Part shown: positions 1 through 10,965 of the stretch, piece by piece
Layout of the letters: each line of letters starts with the position of its first letter
Position numbering within the stretch: position 1 is the stretch's first letter
Assembly: GCA_016858145.1 (NCBI GenBank)
Contig: JAEHOE010000185.1
Span: forward strand, 62,001-126,000
DNA length: 64,000 nt
Direction of reading: 5' to 3'
Source: Edaphochlamys debaryana
Lineage: Eukaryota > Chlorophyta > Chlorophyceae > Chlamydomonadales
Notes under the pieces: generated by a model
What the model was told of the DNA's origin: nothing
Seen by the model: the letters and a program-made list of their open reading frames with translations, nothing else
Database searches by the model: none
Position numbers and translations under genes: made by a program

Positions 1-662
1 GAGTTCTCAGGGTCTACACCGCCAAGCGATCCTGGTGTGCGTGCGAGTCCGCAAGCCCGCGGAGGCAGCTGTGGGCGGGGACGGCAGCACAGGGCGGATT
101 TGTGCGCGCGGTAGGCAGAGGGTCTGCCTCAGCCCTTGTCCTCAACAAAGCCGGTGTCCTGAACATGCTGTCCAGTCGGATGAAGCCAGAGGTAGATTCA
201 TCCAGCTTTTGCTTTGTTGCACGAGTTGCTGGCGAGCGCTGCGATGTAGTCGAGCCATGGGAACGGTTACTGTTGAGGCTGCGATTTTGTTGACAGCCTG
301 TCACCGACGCTTTCGAGGAGGCAGGGGTGTTTTTAGACAACGGGGCGAGGCAGGGGTGCAAGGCGGCGCTGGGTGGGGGAAGGCCTGGCAGGCGGCTGGT
401 GGGAGTTAGGTGCTGGGGTCAATGCAACGTGCAGCTAGCCGGGTCTGGCCCACCAGCCAGCGGGTGCTGGGGATCTGCTGAAGACCCTGTTCTTCCATTA
501 TTAGCGGCTTGTGGTTTGAGAGAAAGAGAAAGATGTTTCCCCCATGTCAACGGTCGACGCAGGCATCCCCCCCGCGGACGCCCCCACCAGACCGACAGAT
601 GTTACATGTGTTGACCCAACCCGCACGCTCCGTTAGGGCCAGAGTCGGGCCACACCAAGAAC
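1..662. other. No gene recognised; probable 3' flank of LINE-A
   Basis: I see no convincing coding exon on either strand. The short open frames have no recognisable motif and unremarkable composition. The stretch lies just downstream of the minus-strand LINE-A stop codon, so part of it may be that element's 3' UTR. No poly(A) or TAAC-type tail is visible to mark the end. Confidence 0.4.
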
Positions 663-1382
663 TCAGATACGACTAGCTCTCCGCTGTAAGACCCGATGGA
701 AGAAGCTCCCCAGAGCACGTGGGCATTGCTGCCAAAAGGAACCCACATCACCTCCATGAAAGCCCAAACCAGACTCATGCCGAATCTGCTCATAGCCCTC
801 ACACTCGAACAACACATGTAGCTCATCTTCCACACCTTGATGGCATATCTTGCACACACGCTCTGACCGCTGTAAACGACTGGCATCACGGGAAACGGCT
901 AAAGGCCAAACGCACATCCTGAACCTGGCCATTGCACGCATATGCTCAAGAGGCAAAGCAGAACGAAGATACCGCGCAGCTCCATCAGCCTTCATCCAAG
1001 CGCTGTACCGGCATAGCGTCACTCCTTCCCCAGTCCAAGTGCGGGGATCCGAGTGCTCCTGAGGCCCCGTCCACTCCGCCATCAACCGCTGCCGAAACGC
1101 ATCCAGAACCCACTCCACGTTGAGCAAATGAGCCGTATACCGCAGTTGAGGTGCAGCATCACCACCACCAGCTGGCCACTACTCGTACCCAAGAGCACCT
1201 AAGACCCGAAGCATCTTGTCAGCCCAACAATCCAACTCAGGCCGCCCCTTAAACTTCAGGGCCAACCCTACATCAGCCACAAACGTAGTTCGATAGGCAG
1301 ACCCAGGATCCTTCACCAGCCGATTCCAGAAACCACATGCCAATGCTAACCAATGATACTGCAACGGGAGCTGCCCACACAC
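663..1382 (-). pseudogene. LINE-A ORF2 C-terminus with zinc knuckle
   Basis: This is the C-terminal part of LINE-A ORF2, read in one frame across a TAG at 1179-1181. Upstream of the stop it includes the WNRLVKDPGSAY region. Downstream it has the C-x2-C-x8-H-x4-C knuckle (CKIC...H...FEC), typical of many LINE C-termini and thought to help bind RNA or DNA. The segment is joined to the RT by a frameshift near 1360. It ends at a TGA at 663-665. The function is taken from family knowledge; this copy is broken. Confidence 0.75.
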
Positions 1383-3163
1383 GCCTTCAGGAAATCAACC
1401 TGCACCCCCACCATATCGTCCTTACACGCTCGCGAGAAGAGCGTTTCACGACTCCGCCCCTCTAACAGGCGAGCGACACGATCAGGTCCCCACAACTCAG
1501 CACCGTAGGACAACACAGCCCGTACCTGCGTCTCAAAACAGCTAACCCGAATCCCAATAGCCCAAATCCGATGCAAATCAAGCTTGGCGCAAAGGGCAAA
1601 GTGAGCCCGTCGCCCAGCCGCCAACAGCTCCGTTGTGCAGCTGGCAAAGGGCTGTCCCGGCCCGAAATGAATACCAAGGTAGCGTACCCGATCGACCCAC
1701 GGAATCAACTCTCCCCCCACCTGGAGCTTCAGCCAGCGACTCTTGTAGCATTCACGCTCCTCCGCTGTTGGAGCAAACACCATCAGCTCAAACTTCTTGG
1801 CGATAACGCGCATTCCAAAAGCGGCACAGAACCGATCCAGAATCCACAGCTGTTCCTTCGTACGGTAGTCCGTGCATGTAAAGAGGGTTAAATCATCCGC
1901 AAAGAACAACAGCGAGAGCAGCAACTCATCATCTCCAATGACAGGAATCTGGTCCGGCAGATTTGATCCCATCCTGAGTGGCTCGTACTTATCGTACGCC
2001 TCCAGATACTCAGCCACGGTTTCCACAAAAACCCCAAACAGCGTGGGACTAAGAGGACACCCTTGCTTGACCCCTTGGTGGGATGCAAACGCAGGCCCCA
2101 ATTGCCCATTCACCCGCACGCGCAACAACACCCTCCTGTAAGCGGCCTGAAGCGCAGCCAGCATCTCCCCATGCAGCCCCCGTTCTTCTAGCCGCCGCAA
2201 CAGTAACCCCCGAGGAACACGATCGAACGCTTTCTCAAAGTCGATCTGGGAGACAAACAGGGGGTTGTATGGAGACTCCCCACGACTAGCCCCACGCGGA
2301 GCACGCAGCTCGGCCTGAGCCTTCAGGTGCCGTATCGCCAGCAGATTGTGCACAGTGGACCGCCCTGCCCGTCCCCCAGCCTGGGTGGGGCACCTCAAGC
2401 TATTCTGCTCAAGGAAGCGCGTGAGCCTGCGATTCAAAACCGTAGCGTAGCATTTAGCCAAAGCCCCCTCCACAGCCAGCCCATGATACCCATCGGGCGA
2501 CGTGGCCACTCCTCCCCTCTTCAGGATAGGAGTGAGGGCCGAGACACAGAACTGCTGCGGCACATCACACGACACACGGATATACTCTAAAAGGTCCAGC
2601 ATTAGAGGCGCCAGGACGTTAACTGCACGTTCCCCAGCTTCGGTGGGCATGCGCAGAGCATACTTATAGCACTCTGCAGGCGCACGCTCCAATCCTGACG
2701 ATTTACCATTCCCCATGCCCCGCAAAACAACTGATACCTCCAACGTAAACGGAGCGTTAAGGGCCGACGCCAGCTCCCTGCGCTTTTGCACCGCTTCACA
2801 GTCACGCCACGCACAAGTCCCTGCCCCTGGCCCGCAATTGATAAAGCTAAAAGCCTCGTTGGCCGGTTTCTCAGCCTCGAAGGTACCCGGCATCACAGAC
2901 GCATTGTACACGGCCTGCAAATGCCGCGTCCAAACTTCCAAGTCCGACACAGCACACGGGGGGGACGCACCCCCATTCAGCCGCTTCTCAAGCTCCCTGG
3001 GGTGCGAGTGACACGCCTGAATAAACCCTTCCCATTCCCGCAGCTTCCAATCCCTCAGAGCTTCTCGCTTAGTGCGCCTATACACCCGCCTAGCTGCCAG
3101 CAGACGGTCAACATCTTCCTGACTTGCCTCCCCCCCCCAGCCGCCGCAGCACACCGCCAGCAT
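1346..3163 (-). pseudogene. LINE-A reverse transcriptase
   Basis: This is the RT portion of LINE-A ORF2, 605 codons open. The RT motifs are clear: QIDFEKAFDRVPR (motif A, catalytic Asp), GVKQGCPLSPTLF (motif B) and LLFFADDLTLF (motif C with an intact FADD pair). The N-terminal part (DVDRLLAARRVYRRTKREAL) is the usual charged linker after the endonuclease. The frame overlaps the endonuclease frame by about 55 nt and ends at 1346. The homologous sequence then carries on in another frame at 1382-1179, showing a frameshift near 1360. It was probably once one continuous ORF2. Confidence 0.88.
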
Positions 3164-4385
3164 TCAGCACAGCGCGTTTAGCCTCGGCACAGCCCTCAGT
3201 CCACCATGCAGCTTTACCCGTGCCCTCGCCCTTTGCCACCCCAAACGCCTGACTCGTGCAATCCGACAGCTCCCGCCCAATAACATTCACAACGTACGTG
3301 GTCCCGACGTCCCCTCTGTGCAAGGCTTCCAAGGCACTCTTGATGTTCGTGACTGCTCGACTACCTTCAGCTGCGATGAGCCCCGCATACCGCTCAAAGC
3401 GCTCGGCATCAAACTTAGGGCGTCGCCCCCGTGCCACCCCCGCCCCGTGAGCCCCTAGAATGCCTAACCTAACTGACACCGGTTTGTGATCACTAACCGC
3501 TGCCCTCGTCCCCCTCAGATCAACCCCTTCCCGAACCAACAGGCCTGTAGCATACGGGTACAGGTCCGGAGACACAAGCACGAGGTCAACTAAGCTCCGC
3601 CCTGACGGCCCTGAAAAAGTGCACTTACCCTCCCTATCCCCTTCCGTCCTGCCTTTCAGGACCACCAGCTGCCTCTCCAGGCACAATCGCCCAAGAGCTT
3701 CACCGTACGCGTTGCTCTTCCTGTCCTCAGACTGCCGCTCGGGCAAAGTCCGGTAGCCCGCACAGTCTACCAAATCCGCCCCAACCTGCGCTCCTGCCAT
3801 GTCCAACCACTTCAAGTCCGGCATGTCGTTAACCCTTCCCATGCGCGCGTTCATGTCCCCAGCTACAATCACTTCGTCTTCGGGCCTCCGCAGCCCCTGC
3901 AGGGTTGCTCCAAGACAACTACGGAACGCCTCACCGGCCTGCGCCGGTGTCCAAGCAGCCGGGTACACAGGCGAGCCCTCGGGGGACACATAGCAAGCCA
4001 CTATCAAAAGACTGCGCCCTCCGAGTGCAAGGTGGGAAGCCCGCAGGCGCATCCACACCATCTCAACCCCTACATGCGTCCGCGCACACCCACTTGTCTC
4101 GACTGCATCTAAAAGGTCCTCACGCACAAACATCGACACCCCTCCGTGGCCTCGAGGACAGCGGGGTCGGCTGTCCACGCAGCGCTCCGCATAGACATGC
4201 AGGTATCCGGGAAGCGAGAGCCCAGAGGCGCGCCGGGCGGTTGTGCAATGCGTTTCTGTGGCAATGATCACGGCGTGCTGAGCCAGAAGGCCTAACACTC
4301 CTGGATCTGAGAGCTTCCCTGGCGTGAGCCCCCGCACGTTCCACAGCAACACGCCCAGCGCGGCCCCTAGTGACTCATCGCCCCC
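3108..4385 (-). pseudogene. LINE-A endonuclease/exonuclease/phosphatase domain
   Basis: This frame carries the APE-like endonuclease that nicks target DNA for target-primed reverse transcription. Landmarks in order are LLWNVRGL near the start, ATETH (metal-binding Glu), AGDMNARMG (the GDxN-like motif), SLVDLVLVS and SDHKPV (catalytic Asp-His). Length and order fit a LINE endonuclease. A TAG at 4386-4388 separates it from an in-frame Gly-rich leader. At its 3' end the frame runs out just after a homopolymer (about 3127-3137) and the RT continues in another frame, so ORF2 is broken here by an indel, a programmed shift or a sequencing error. Confidence 0.85.
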
Positions 4386-4415
4386 CTACTGCGCACTGGT
4401 GCCGCTGCCGCTTGC

Positions 4416-4487
4416 GCCCTCGCCAGGGCCTCCACCTCCGCCCTCGCCAGGGCCTCCACCTCCGCCCTCGCCAGGGCCTCCACCTCC
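4416..4487. repeat. 24-bp minisatellite, three perfect copies
   Basis: Three identical 24-bp units lie end to end inside the LINE-A leader. On the minus strand they encode a Gly/Pro/Glu-rich tract (GGGGGPGE). The period is a multiple of three, so the frame is kept. Confidence 0.9.
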
Positions 4488-4539
4488 GCCGCTGCGTCCT
4501 GGGCCGCTGCCGCCGCGGCCGCCGCCGCCGCCGGCCTCA

Positions 4540-4665
4540 CCGCCACTCTGGGAAAAGTGTGTTCGCGGCGGCGCTTCGGTTTCGCTTCGGTTGTGCTTCG
4601 GGCAGGAGCCCCGGCAGCTCTTCGGTTGCGCTTCTGTTGTGCTTCGGTTGGCTCGCCCCTTCAGG
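4540..4665. repeat. CTTCGGTT-type short repeats, left cluster
   Basis: At least five irregularly spaced copies of GCTTCGGTT and close variants occur here, all in one orientation. A second cluster at about 7190-7290 carries the same motif in both orientations. The two clusters bracket 2.5 kb of sequence without a gene. Confidence 0.7.
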
Positions 4666-4699
4666 GGCAAGACAGGGCTTTTGGGGTCTAAGGCACCCC

Positions 4700-7170
4700 C
4701 CGGCTCTTAGTTTAATTCGCCCTAAGAAAGTCAGAACGGGACGAGACGGGGCAGAGAAATTAGGATTCCCGGCCGTATGAATAGGCACTGGACGGCAGCG
4801 CTGGCGTAGCAGTAGGGGTTGTCTAAAAGGTAGGTGCGATTTCCCCCCAAAGTGTGAACGATCCGCCGATTCGGTCCGACGTCGCGTGCCGCTGGCTTGC
4901 GCTGAAACTGTACACTATCATCTGAATGTATCAGCTACACAATGTATTTGCTGTAAGTGCCCACAGCCCGGCTACTTGGATGGCAGAAGTCGGAAGAACG
5001 TGCTGACGCGGTCATACGGTATGCGATTGTAAACTGCAAGAAATGGACCGACAGGACGCACTTCTTACCGGCAAAGTAAATCATCGTTCGAACCAACCCC
5101 GCACGTTAACGAAAGTAAGGCAAAACGAAGTAAACGCACGCGACAAGCGCAACGCCTCGACACGCCCGAAACGGAACGTATGCCAATACTGCTGTGCTCT
5201 TGAAGCGCTGTTGCGTAAGTCTGGAAGCGGAGAGTGTAGCCGCGGTCAAGCGGTGCTAAGAAGACAAGGATGCCGCCGACCACCAGCTGACTTCCAGTTC
5301 AGCAAGTAGTTTTGTAAGAGGTGGTCATCTGCAACTTCAGATGGAGTCGCTAGCCAAGTTCGACGCACGACTGGAAGCCGCAGGGCTACGTCGGCATCCT
5401 ATAGCATACCGAGTCGGAAACTGCCTGTTCGATGCCCTAGTATGGCTTCTACAGGCGATTTGCGGACTCATACATACGTCCTGGGCGTTACGTGGGCTAG
5501 CGGTGGGTCTTACGCACCGCGCGTCAGCACGGAGCACCCCGTCAAGGTCAGCTCTATAGCCAGCGGGCGTCCAGTCCTGTCCTGCACTGGGGTTGACGTG
5601 GAGCCTGTAGAAATAGACAGAGACATGGCTAATGCCGGGTTACCCCTGGCGCGGGTGAAGGAGGGCGGGTTCGTGAGTCAGCCCTGCTGCCTAATTCCCG
5701 GCGTGCGTTCCATACACGTCTAGCCTAGTAGTTGCAAGCGGAGTCTAGCCCCGCCGTTCTTACTTGCTGCTGTTTGATTGGTAGTGCTGCCGTCGTGCAC
5801 TTAGGCCCTCAAGAAGGCGCGCACCGGCCACGTGGCTTTCCGGATGTGGGGCAGCACCATCCATTCCGCCCTCACCCTACCCGTCAAGACCAGCCACGCT
5901 TGTGCCTCAACTCGCAGACGTTTAGTGCAATGCTCCTGTCCACCGCAGGCTACACCGCCGTATCAGCCCGGCGAGCAGCTGGGCAAGGACTGAACTGCTC
6001 CGTATCATGCTGCAGGCGAGTACTCCCTTAGCCCGACCTCCTGCGTTCCTGGTTGCTACTCCTTAGACTTAAACAGTCCAGCTACTCTGAAGCCGACACC
6101 CCGTACCGCCTTCCTTCTTGCCCCCCTACCCTGCAGGCTTGTACTTGCGTCGAGCCTGTTTGAGACTCTGCCTACAAGTGGCGGAACGCCGCATGCGTGG
6201 GCAGTGCACTCGTTTAGATATTCCCAGAGCGGAGTAGCCCCGAGGAGATTTGGATGTTCAACGAGCACGCTCGTACCCGTGATACATGCCGAACATACAT
6301 GCGAAAGGGCCCCACAGGGTGATGGAGTGGTGATGGACGGGAGTGCGTGACTTCAGACTGTCGTGAGACAGAACCTCTTTTACGTGCATTGGTAGACATC
6401 TCCGTCTAGAGAGCGGTTTGGGGGGACGTACGTTGCAGCGTTTGGTGTACGCACGTGAGGATCCGCAGGTTTTGCCCTTGTGGCCCCTGTTCCCGTTTTC
6501 CCCTGCGGTCGTCGGTCCTCACGTGTCTTTGGTGAGGGGAATCAGGAGGCAACTGGAGTTCGGTTTGGGTTCAACCGTACAGCAGGCCTGTGAGGTCATA
6601 TTGCTATTGAGCTCGCGCCTGCTGTTCTTCGGCTCCGCTGATGCTGCGTGCATTAAACGCTCGGTTTGAGTCTGTTCTGCGCCAACAACAAGCCGTTACA
6701 GGGCACATTGAGCGATGCGGCTACGTGAGTTCCGCAATTGCTTTCGCAACATTTTCCTTACGCTGGGATTCGAAGTCAGAGTCTCGTGACGGTTTGATCT
6801 TGTGCGTTTGTTCTTTCTGGTCGCACGTCAATCTACATCTTGAGCTTACGAAAACGCTGGCTTGACTCGCCCTTTCACGACGGCTACATCTTTGTATGAT
6901 CGCGAGAGTCACATACGTGGCTGAAAGGCCGGCCGACACCGGTCGGTTTCAATGCCGAGCGTGCAACATGGATCATGTCCACCTCGCGCCTTCACCTTCC
7001 CGGCCACTCCGTCTCTCCTTGACCCTCAGCATGGGTCGCACGCAGCAACACTGCATGTACGCTGGCCAGTACCATTCATACTGCGTTCGAGTGTACCTCC
7101 TCACACGCTCCTTACGCCTCACGTGGCTGTGTTAATTTCTCGGGGGGCGAGCCCGCCTCGCTGCGCAGCA
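4700..7170. other. 2.5 kb without a convincing gene
   Basis: Apart from the possible OTU remnant at 5341-5559 I see no credible coding sequence. Open frames are short, overlap in several frames and have no domain signature. The segment looks less GC-rich than its surroundings. It lies between two CTTCGGTT repeat clusters, which suggests an old decayed insertion, but no ends or target duplication could be defined. Confidence 0.45.
5341..5559 (+). pseudogene. Possible remnant of an OTU-like cysteine protease
   Basis: The frame begins MESLAKFDARLEAAG and contains VGNCLFDALVWLL. This resembles the catalytic D/G-N-C-L-F-x-A segment of OTU-family cysteine proteases, including those carried by some mobile elements. 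The match stops after about 40 residues. A following open frame (5442-5723) overlaps in a different phase and could be a frame-shifted continuation. No catalytic His region was recognised. A chance resemblance is possible. Confidence 0.35.
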
Positions 7171-7189
7171 GGACGTTTCACTTCGACTC

Positions 7190-7290
7190 TGCTTCGGTTT
7201 CTCTTCGGTTATGCTTCGGGTCTCTTCGGTTGTACTTAGGTTCTGCCCGAAGAGCCCCGAAGAGGAACCGAAGAGCATCCGCCGAAGCAA
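7190..7290. repeat. CTTCGGTT repeats with inverted copies
   Basis: Four CTTCGG-type motifs on the left (about 7190-7240) are followed by CCGAAG motifs on the right (about 7245-7287). The segment could fold into an imperfect hairpin. It has the same motif family as 4540-4665 and lies just past the likely 3' end of the minus-strand host gene. Confidence 0.65.
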
Positions 7291-7302
7291 TTCCCACCGG
7301 GA

Positions 7303-7307
7303 TTACA
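7303..7307 (-). terminator. Likely TGTAA polyadenylation signal
   Basis: TTACA on the plus strand reads TGTAA on the minus strand. It lies about 510 nt beyond the stop codon at 7816-7818 of the minus-strand gene. TGTAA is the usual green-algal (Chlamydomonas) polyadenylation signal. The stretch between (7308-7815) is Pro-rich-looking in plus frames but fits a 3' UTR. Confidence 0.5.
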
Positions 7308-7815
7308 CGATGCTGGCCCCAGGCCGCCAGCATCAGCCTGCCTGCCTTCACCCCAGGCCCGCCTGCTCCTGCCCCAACAAGCCCGGCCTGCCCCATGCAG
7401 CCTCGCTTGCTTCACCCCTCGCTGCCCCCCCTCCTCCCCCTGCTGCATGCAGCCTCGCTTGATCAATCACACCTCCTGCCTTGCTTAGCAGCAGTCTGCG
7501 TCCCACCCGCGTCAACCTGCCAACCCCAAGTCGCATTTCACATTGCTGCACCTGCGTGCTTGTCACTGCCTGCCCCTCCAGTCTCTGGCCTGCTCACTGC
7601 CCCGTCCGCCTGCTCCGCTGGGCCTTCCCGTGCCGCCCCCCGCCACCACCGCGGAGCCCAGGTGACGCTGCCTGCCGGCCCCGGCCGCCAGCCCCAGCCC
7701 CCAGCCCCAGCCGCTCGTCACTCGAGCCCGACGACGACTCGTTCAGTCCGCCTTCATCATCGCCTCCTTGATCGTCAGCTGGCGCCGGGGGGTGGGGTCG
7801 AGCACAGTCGTCGCC

Positions 7816-8683
7816 TTAGACACCAGCACCTTGGACATGGTAACACCCATCCAGAAGCTGCGCTATGTAGCTACGACTGGACACCATGCCGGGCGTGATG
7901 TCAAGCGACTCTGCAGAAAGGATAGGTGCACCGTTGCTGTAGCCTCTCTACAGTGCCCACCCAATGTACAGGCCCACGCTCACCTACATACCTTCGGCTA
8001 CCCCCTTCCTGGCCTTCTTGGAGGCCGGAGCGGCTGCTGCCTTGGCCTCGTCCCCCCGCTTTCCCTCTGAACGCGGTAGGTGAAGGGGGCGGACAGCAGT
8101 CAGCAGCTGCAGGGTACAAAGGATGCGACATTGGCCAGCAATCAACGTTCAGACTTAGGCGCTCTGGGCCCTGCCGGGGCGGGCTGCCGCAGGCCTGCCT
8201 GCGGGGGGCGCGCTCATGTAGCACTCCATGGCTGCCGGCTCGACTTGCTCTGCACGTGAGAAGGACTCTGGCCAGTTTCCAACGACTGGCCGTGACACAA
8301 GTGCGCAGCTGAGGACCTACCTTTCCAGGTTTCCAGGAGCTGCACCTGTTTGGCCTGGTGAGCGCTCAGCCCAAGGAGCACGTGCCGCCTGCAGGTAAGG
8401 TTGCCTGAAAGTTTGGCCTACCCGCATCATTTCAAATGTTCGCATACGCCCATCAACTTACAGCGCCAGCTCGGCCTCCGTGCAGGGACAGTTGCCGGTG
8501 CCGACGAGTCCACGAAGGCAAGCACAAAAACACGCTGGGCCTCAGCTTTCACGATGAACACGGGGTAGTCCTCGCTGTCAAAGTTCTGCAGCTGCTCAAC
8601 CGTGATCTTATTACGGATTGCCAAGAGCGTCTGCTCAACCTCGGACAGGTCGGACGTTAACATTATTGGAGGCAGGTACCGTA
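7816..8683 (-). CDS. 3' exons of a spliced host gene of unknown function, split by a 26 kb insertion
   Basis: Four minus-strand exons can be joined: 8683-8462, 8388-8321, 8066-7992 and 7910-7816 (TAA stop at 7818-7816). Borders are GT..AG (GTAAGT, GTAGGT and GTATGT donors; TGCAG, TTCAG and CTGCAG acceptors). Phases agree across the last three exons, giving peptides such as RHVLLGLSAHQAKQVQ and a Lys/Ala-rich stretch PASKKARKGVAEE. Exon 8683-8462 starts in phase with the first exon, 26 kb away at 34988-34772. Within it the frame appears to slip by one base: the 5' part reads EDYPVFIVKAEAQ, but the 3' part fits the next exon only in another phase (TGNCPCTEAELAL). That slip, near 8500-8515, is either a mutation or a sequence error. 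I do not recognise the family; the total is about 225 residues. Confidence 0.7.
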
Positions 8684-8685
8684 CT
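8675..8685. other. Left 11-bp target duplication
   Basis: GGTACCGTACT stands immediately outside the left inverted terminus (ACAAGTG...). The right flank carries GGTACCTTACT at 34683-34693, differing at one base. On the host gene strand this duplication includes the AG of the splice acceptor. Confidence 0.65.
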
Positions 8686-8855
8686 ACAAGTGTGGGCTGC
8701 TAGCATGCTAGCAGTAAAAACGCTCTCCCCAGGCTCCCAGCATGCTAGCTAGCTAGCATGCTAGCAGCCCACACTTGCGCACGCCGGCCGCCAACCCCGC
8801 ATACGAGCCCGCCTCTTGGTACTCTTGTAACCTGCTGTCGTACAGTGTCGTACAG
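8686..8855 (+). repeat. Left terminal inverted repeat
   Basis: About 170 bp, matching 34512-34682 in reverse complement with few differences. It contains two long GCTAGCATGCTAGC palindromes and the (TGTCGTACAG)2 block. The terminus reads ACAAGTGTGGGCTGCTAGC. Confidence 0.85.
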
Positions 8856-9209
8856 CACAGGGCGAGTGATATGACCGCGTGGATTTTGGCTTACGCCCTC
8901 ACTACTCTCACCCCCGCAGCCAGCAGCTAGCTAAGCCAGCGCGGAGTGTCACATAAAGAGGGTAGCATATTGAGGGTATCGATAGATTAAGTCATGGTTG
9001 TTAAGGGTAGGTTTTGGTTAGACAGCATGGTCGGGAAAGCGGGGAGAGCGGGAGAGCGGGGAGTGCGCGCGCGGCGAGCGGTGGGCTCTGTCAACACAGC
9101 CCGCTGGTTGGTCGCTAGGTCGTGGCCCCTTGTTCTTGACCGCTGGGCGCCAACCTTGGCGCAAGACCCATCAGTGTCGAGGATGCAGGCGGGGCTCGTG
9201 GGACACCCC

Positions 9210-9455
9210 CGCGGCGGGCTCCCAGCATGCTAGCCAGCCAGCATGCTGGCAGCCCGCCGCCCCTGTACAAAGGCTATACTCATCCAGAATGCACAAGGCG
9301 GCCTCTATTCGCGTGGCATTGTGTGTGCTTGCTTGCTTACCGGTGGTTTTGGCGTCAGCAGGATGGGGGCTGCACGCAGGTGGGGCTCATGTGCACCACG
9401 CCTAGGCTGCCTGGGCTCTCAGCATGCTAGCCAGCCAGCATGCTGGCAGCCCACA
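9210..9455. repeat. Subterminal palindromic repeats, left arm
   Basis: Two copies, about 200 bp apart, of a palindrome built on CAGCATGCTAGCCAGCCAGC with flanking GGGCTCC and GGCAGCC. They are the inverted counterparts of the three tandem units at 33725-34310. Confidence 0.75.
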
Positions 9456-9989
9456 GAACCTGCTCACCAGCGGCGGGGTTCCCCAAAGCTTTTCATTCGC
9501 ATACCTATACCAGGATACACAAGCCTGAACGTACATCGCATGGCACTCTCTTGCCCTGCCAGCTCCTACTGGCTGGCAGCCAAGCACAATTCCTGGATGG
9601 ATACACCAGTGTGCCTGCGCCTCTCGCTCGCGCACTTGCTTGACGGAAGCAAAGCCTGCTTGTACAGACTACAGACAGCTGCATGTTGTGTCGCCGTCGT
9701 TCGGCTGTATCTTATGCATGCACGCTGCAGGGTTCCTGACCGGCATAAACACAGCAGCAAAGCGTGGTCGACGGGCGAAGTGTCGTCACGCAGCGGGTGA
9801 AGAAATCCAGAGCAAGCGGTGTTTAAAAACACCATTTCATGGAGGGCAAGGCCATCCGCCTCCGAAAAAACGCCCTTGGCATTCCCCCAGCCTCGCCTGC
9901 CTCCTGCCCAGTGAGCCTGCGGCGGGGCCTGCTCGGGTCGAGCCTGCCTGTCGATAGGTAAGGCGTCAGGCGTGGGCGTCGAGTGGTGG

Positions 9990-10965
9990 GTATGCCCCAC
10001 GCGCCGCCGCCTGGCCCCGTTCAAGGCACCAGATACCGCAGCTGGGGGCAGGGGTGCGCTGCCGGGCAGCGGCTGGGGGCATGCCGGGTAGGATCCCGCT
10101 AACCCGACGCCTGGCCCCACGCACAAGCGCTGGGGGCCGCAGCTGGGGGCAGGGAAGCGCCGCCGGGCAGCGGCAGGAGGGCGGATGCCTCGGCGCCCTG
10201 ACCTCGCCGCCGGCTGGGGGCGTGCCGGGTAGGACCCCGCTAACCCGACGCCTGGCCCCACGCACAAGCACTGGGGGCCGCAGCTAGGGGCAGGGAAGCG
10301 CCGCCGGGCAGCGGCAGGAGGACGGATGCCTCGGCGCCCTGACCTCGCCGCCGGCTGGGGGCGTGCCGGGTAGGACCCCGCTAACCCGACGCCTGGCTCC
10401 ACGCACAAGCACTGGGGGCCGCAGCTAGGGGCAGGGAAGCGCCGCCGGGCAGCGGCAGGAGGGCGGATGCCTCGGCGCCCTGACCTCGCCGCCGGCTGGG
10501 GGTGTGCCGGGTAGGACCCCGCTAACCCGACGCCTGGCTCCACGCACAAGCGCTGGGGGCCGCAGCTGGGGGCAGGGAAGCGCCGCCGGGCAGCGGCAGG
10601 AGGGCGGATGCCTCGGCGCCCTGACCTCGCCGCCGGCTGGGGGCGTGCCGGGTAGGACCCCGCTAACCCGACGCCTGGCCCCACGCACAAGCGCTGGGGG
10701 CCGCAGCTGGGGGCAGGGAAGCGCCGCCGGGCAGCGGCAGGAGGGCGGATGCCTCGGCGCCCTGACCTCGCCGCCGGCTGGGGGCGTGCCGGGTAGGACC
10801 CCGCTAACCCGACGCCTGGCCCAATGCACACACGCTGGGGGCCGCAGCTGAGGGCAGGGGAGCGCCGCCGGGCAGCGGCAGGAGGGCAGATGCCTCGGCG
10901 CCCTGACCTCGCCGCCGGCTGGGGGCGTGCCGGGTAGGACCCCGCTAACCCGCCGCCTGGCCGTA
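9990..10965 (-). repeat. 141-bp satellite, about 7 units, left arm
   Basis: Successive copies of CTGGGGGCCGCAGCT are exactly 141 bp apart. The sequence is the reverse complement of the satellite at 13862-26600. Its outer edge (GGCATACCCA and TTCAAGGCACC on opposite strands) also matches the outer edge of the large array near 26560-26590, so both arrays descend from one inverted pair. Confidence 0.95.

Larger units (their letters stand above)
663..4670 (-). mobile_element. LINE-A, decayed non-LTR retrotransposon
   Basis: On the minus strand the order is a Gly/Pro-rich leader (4386-4670), an AP-type endonuclease (3108-4385), a reverse transcriptase (1346-3163) and a C-terminal zinc-knuckle segment (663-1382). 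This is the normal order of an APE-type LINE. The coding sequence is broken at least four times: a TAG at 4386-4388 before the endonuclease, a frame change at a C/G homopolymer near 3127-3137, a frame change near 1360, and a TAG at 1179-1181. The copy is therefore probably immobile, though the endonuclease and RT catalytic motifs survive. The 5' end is uncertain because the leader merges with CTTCGG-type repeats, and no target-site duplication was found. Confidence 0.85.

Noticed and set aside
7743..7830. Alternative C-terminus for the minus-strand gene (MSKVLVSKATTVLDPTPRRQ...)
   Set aside because: Attractive peptide, but the phase from the previous exon leads to the other frame, which ends at 7816-7818. 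Kept only as an alternative splice possibility.
7230..7898. 222-codon Pro-rich plus-strand frame
   Set aside because: It lies in the probable 3' UTR and last exons of the minus-strand gene. Composition follows the C-rich strand, and the minus-strand splice structure explains the region better.
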